A stretch of DNA of 64,000 nt from CAZBMD01 sp964493325. GTDB lineage: Bacteria > Babelota > Babeliae > Babelales > RVW-14. The DNA lies in contig CAZBMD010000002.1 of the NCBI GenBank assembly GCA_964493325.1, positions 1-64,000 on the forward strand, in the 5' to 3' direction. The notes beneath the pieces are model-generated. The model saw only the letters and a program-made list of their open reading frames with translations. It was not told where the DNA came from and did not search any database. Shown here piece by piece: positions 63,332 to 64,000 of this stretch. The position numbers were made by a program, and so were the translations under genes. How positions within the stretch are numbered: position 1 is the stretch's first letter; the number at the start of each line of letters is the position of its first letter.

Positions 63332-64000
63332 TTAAGCTTGCTTTGTCGTACGAAGCTCATCTTTATAAAAAATAAATAGTCCAATGCTGACGCACAACAG
63401 GCAGACAAAATAGTGCCATGAGACGTTGCCTCCGGTCAGTATCCACTCATAAAAAGTTGCAAATAGTGGGCAAAGAAAGCCTGCAAATGACAAAAAGGTG
63501 ATTGAATAGCGAGTCATCAAAAAGCCGAACAGATTGTAAAAAACGATATTTGCGGCAAAAATAAGTGCCAAAATCCAGAAGAAAAATCCCCAAATATCAC
63601 TTACAGGAGGAACTAGCCCTTCGATTATCAGCGAAGTAATCCAGCTGAGAATTCCTCCGATGAACATGGTTATGCCGTTAATAAGAGCTAGCGGATAGCC
63701 CTTGTCGATCAGTTTTTTAATCAAAAACCAGGCGTATGCCGCTGATACCACTGCGGTGAGCAGTGCACATTCAGGCAATGAAATCGACCAGAGCTGCCCT
63801 GCGCTTTGTTCGGCTTGGCTTTGCGCTATTAGCACGGGAAATAGACCGGCAACGCCAAGCGCAATGCCTGCAATTTTCTGTATACTCAGTTTTTGTTTGA
63901 GTAAAAAATAAGCAAGAATTGCTGAAATAAATGGTGTGAGCGAATAGATCATGGTTGTCTTGATGGCTGAAACGTACGTGAGGCCCCAAAATTCCAGTAC
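63332..64000 (-). CDS. EamA/DMT family transporter, 5' end outside the window
   Basis: Hydrophobic helices with the EamA pattern SLTPFISAILAYFLLKQKLS, KIAGIALGVAGLFPVL, then a second repeat with SFAGFLCPLFATFYEWILTG. The frame stays open to the window edge (VLEFWGLTYVSAIKTTM), so the Met at 63952 is internal and the first helices are cut off. The substrate is unknown; the family exports metabolites or amino acids. Confidence 0.85.
   Translation of the reverse strand, partial: VLEFWGLTYVSAIKTTMIYSLTPFISAILAYFLLKQKLSIQKIAGIALGVAGLFPVLIAQSQAEQSAGQLWSISLPECALLTAVVSAAYAWFLIKKLIDKGYPLALINGITMFIGGILSWITSLIIEGLVPPVSDIWGFFFWILALIFAANIVFYNLFGFLMTRYSITFLSFAGFLCPLFATFYEWILTGGNVSWHYFVCLLCVSIGLFIFYKDELRTTKQA

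Overview
The window reads as a piece of a small-genome, host-associated Gram-negative bacterium. LpxC, an LptD-like protein, a BamD-like lipoprotein and a putative beta-barrel show an LPS-bearing outer membrane. GlmU, a Ddl fusion and a class B penicillin-binding protein show peptidoglycan synthesis. An unusually large share of genes encode exported proteins with eukaryote-facing folds: leucine-rich repeats, a jacalin-like lectin, C39-like and M49 peptidases, GNAT-like proteins. Moderate-to-low GC, the broken ATP synthase operon, the histone-H1-like protein and this secretome fit Candidatus Dependentiae (TM6) best. That placement is inference; no rRNA gene is present to confirm it. TGA is used as a stop.

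Layout. 1-5.7 kb: the end of tRNA-Gly, a degenerate jag, mnmE, an exported C39-like protease and an N-domain-less clpB. 5.9-8.3 kb: an exported FAD amine oxidoreductase plus exported RidA. 8.3-8.6 kb: relics of ndk and clpB 3' ends. 8.6-13.7 kb (minus): membrane-anchored NDK, an exported hypothetical, an H1-like protein, a double M16 peptidase. 13.8-19.7 kb: a DUF374 acyltransferase, priA and an LRR protein, followed by a relic of the priA 3' end. 19.8-25.6 kb (minus): a tandem Ddl-Ddl fusion, rpe, psd, two exported hypotheticals. 25.9-28.2 kb: zwf-gnd. 28.3-35.3 kb: lectin, cyclase, cysS, thioredoxin lipoprotein, FtsL/PBP pair, DHFR-like, yraN, bamD. 35.6-38.0 kb: an array of exported GNAT-like paralogues ending in a fragment that abuts recD2. 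40.2-42.4 kb: an exported protein and an outer-membrane protein. 42.8-47.3 kb: a deoxynucleoside kinase and a partial ATP synthase operon (c, two b-like, delta, alpha, then a lipoprotein). 47.5-50.2 kb (minus): an SbcD-like nuclease and glmU. 50.5-61.7 kb: tRNA-Ser, SulP, cupin, GerMN-like, yidC-recR-lptD-pepP-M49. 61.9-64 kb: rplM, lpxC and a truncated EamA transporter.

The most interesting signal is a repeated architecture. At two places (clpB/ndk and priA/ddl), accessory genes sit directly behind a core gene, and the distal edge carries a second copy of that core gene's last codons. The copies are in frame, keep the stop codon, and differ mostly by synonymous or conservative changes. Both loci look like convergent core-gene pairs into which foreign cargo was inserted at the 3' end, with the displaced original 3' end left behind. 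A third locus (GNAT array/recD2) shows a fragment fused at a core gene's 3' end. The cargo in all three cases is exported protein genes, so this could be how the lineage acquires surface or effector genes without transposases or integrases.

Other points to follow: a nucleoside diphosphate kinase carrying a membrane anchor, an exported oxidase/RidA imine-handling pair, a plant-like double Ddl with divergent halves, and an F-type ATPase operon that stops after alpha.
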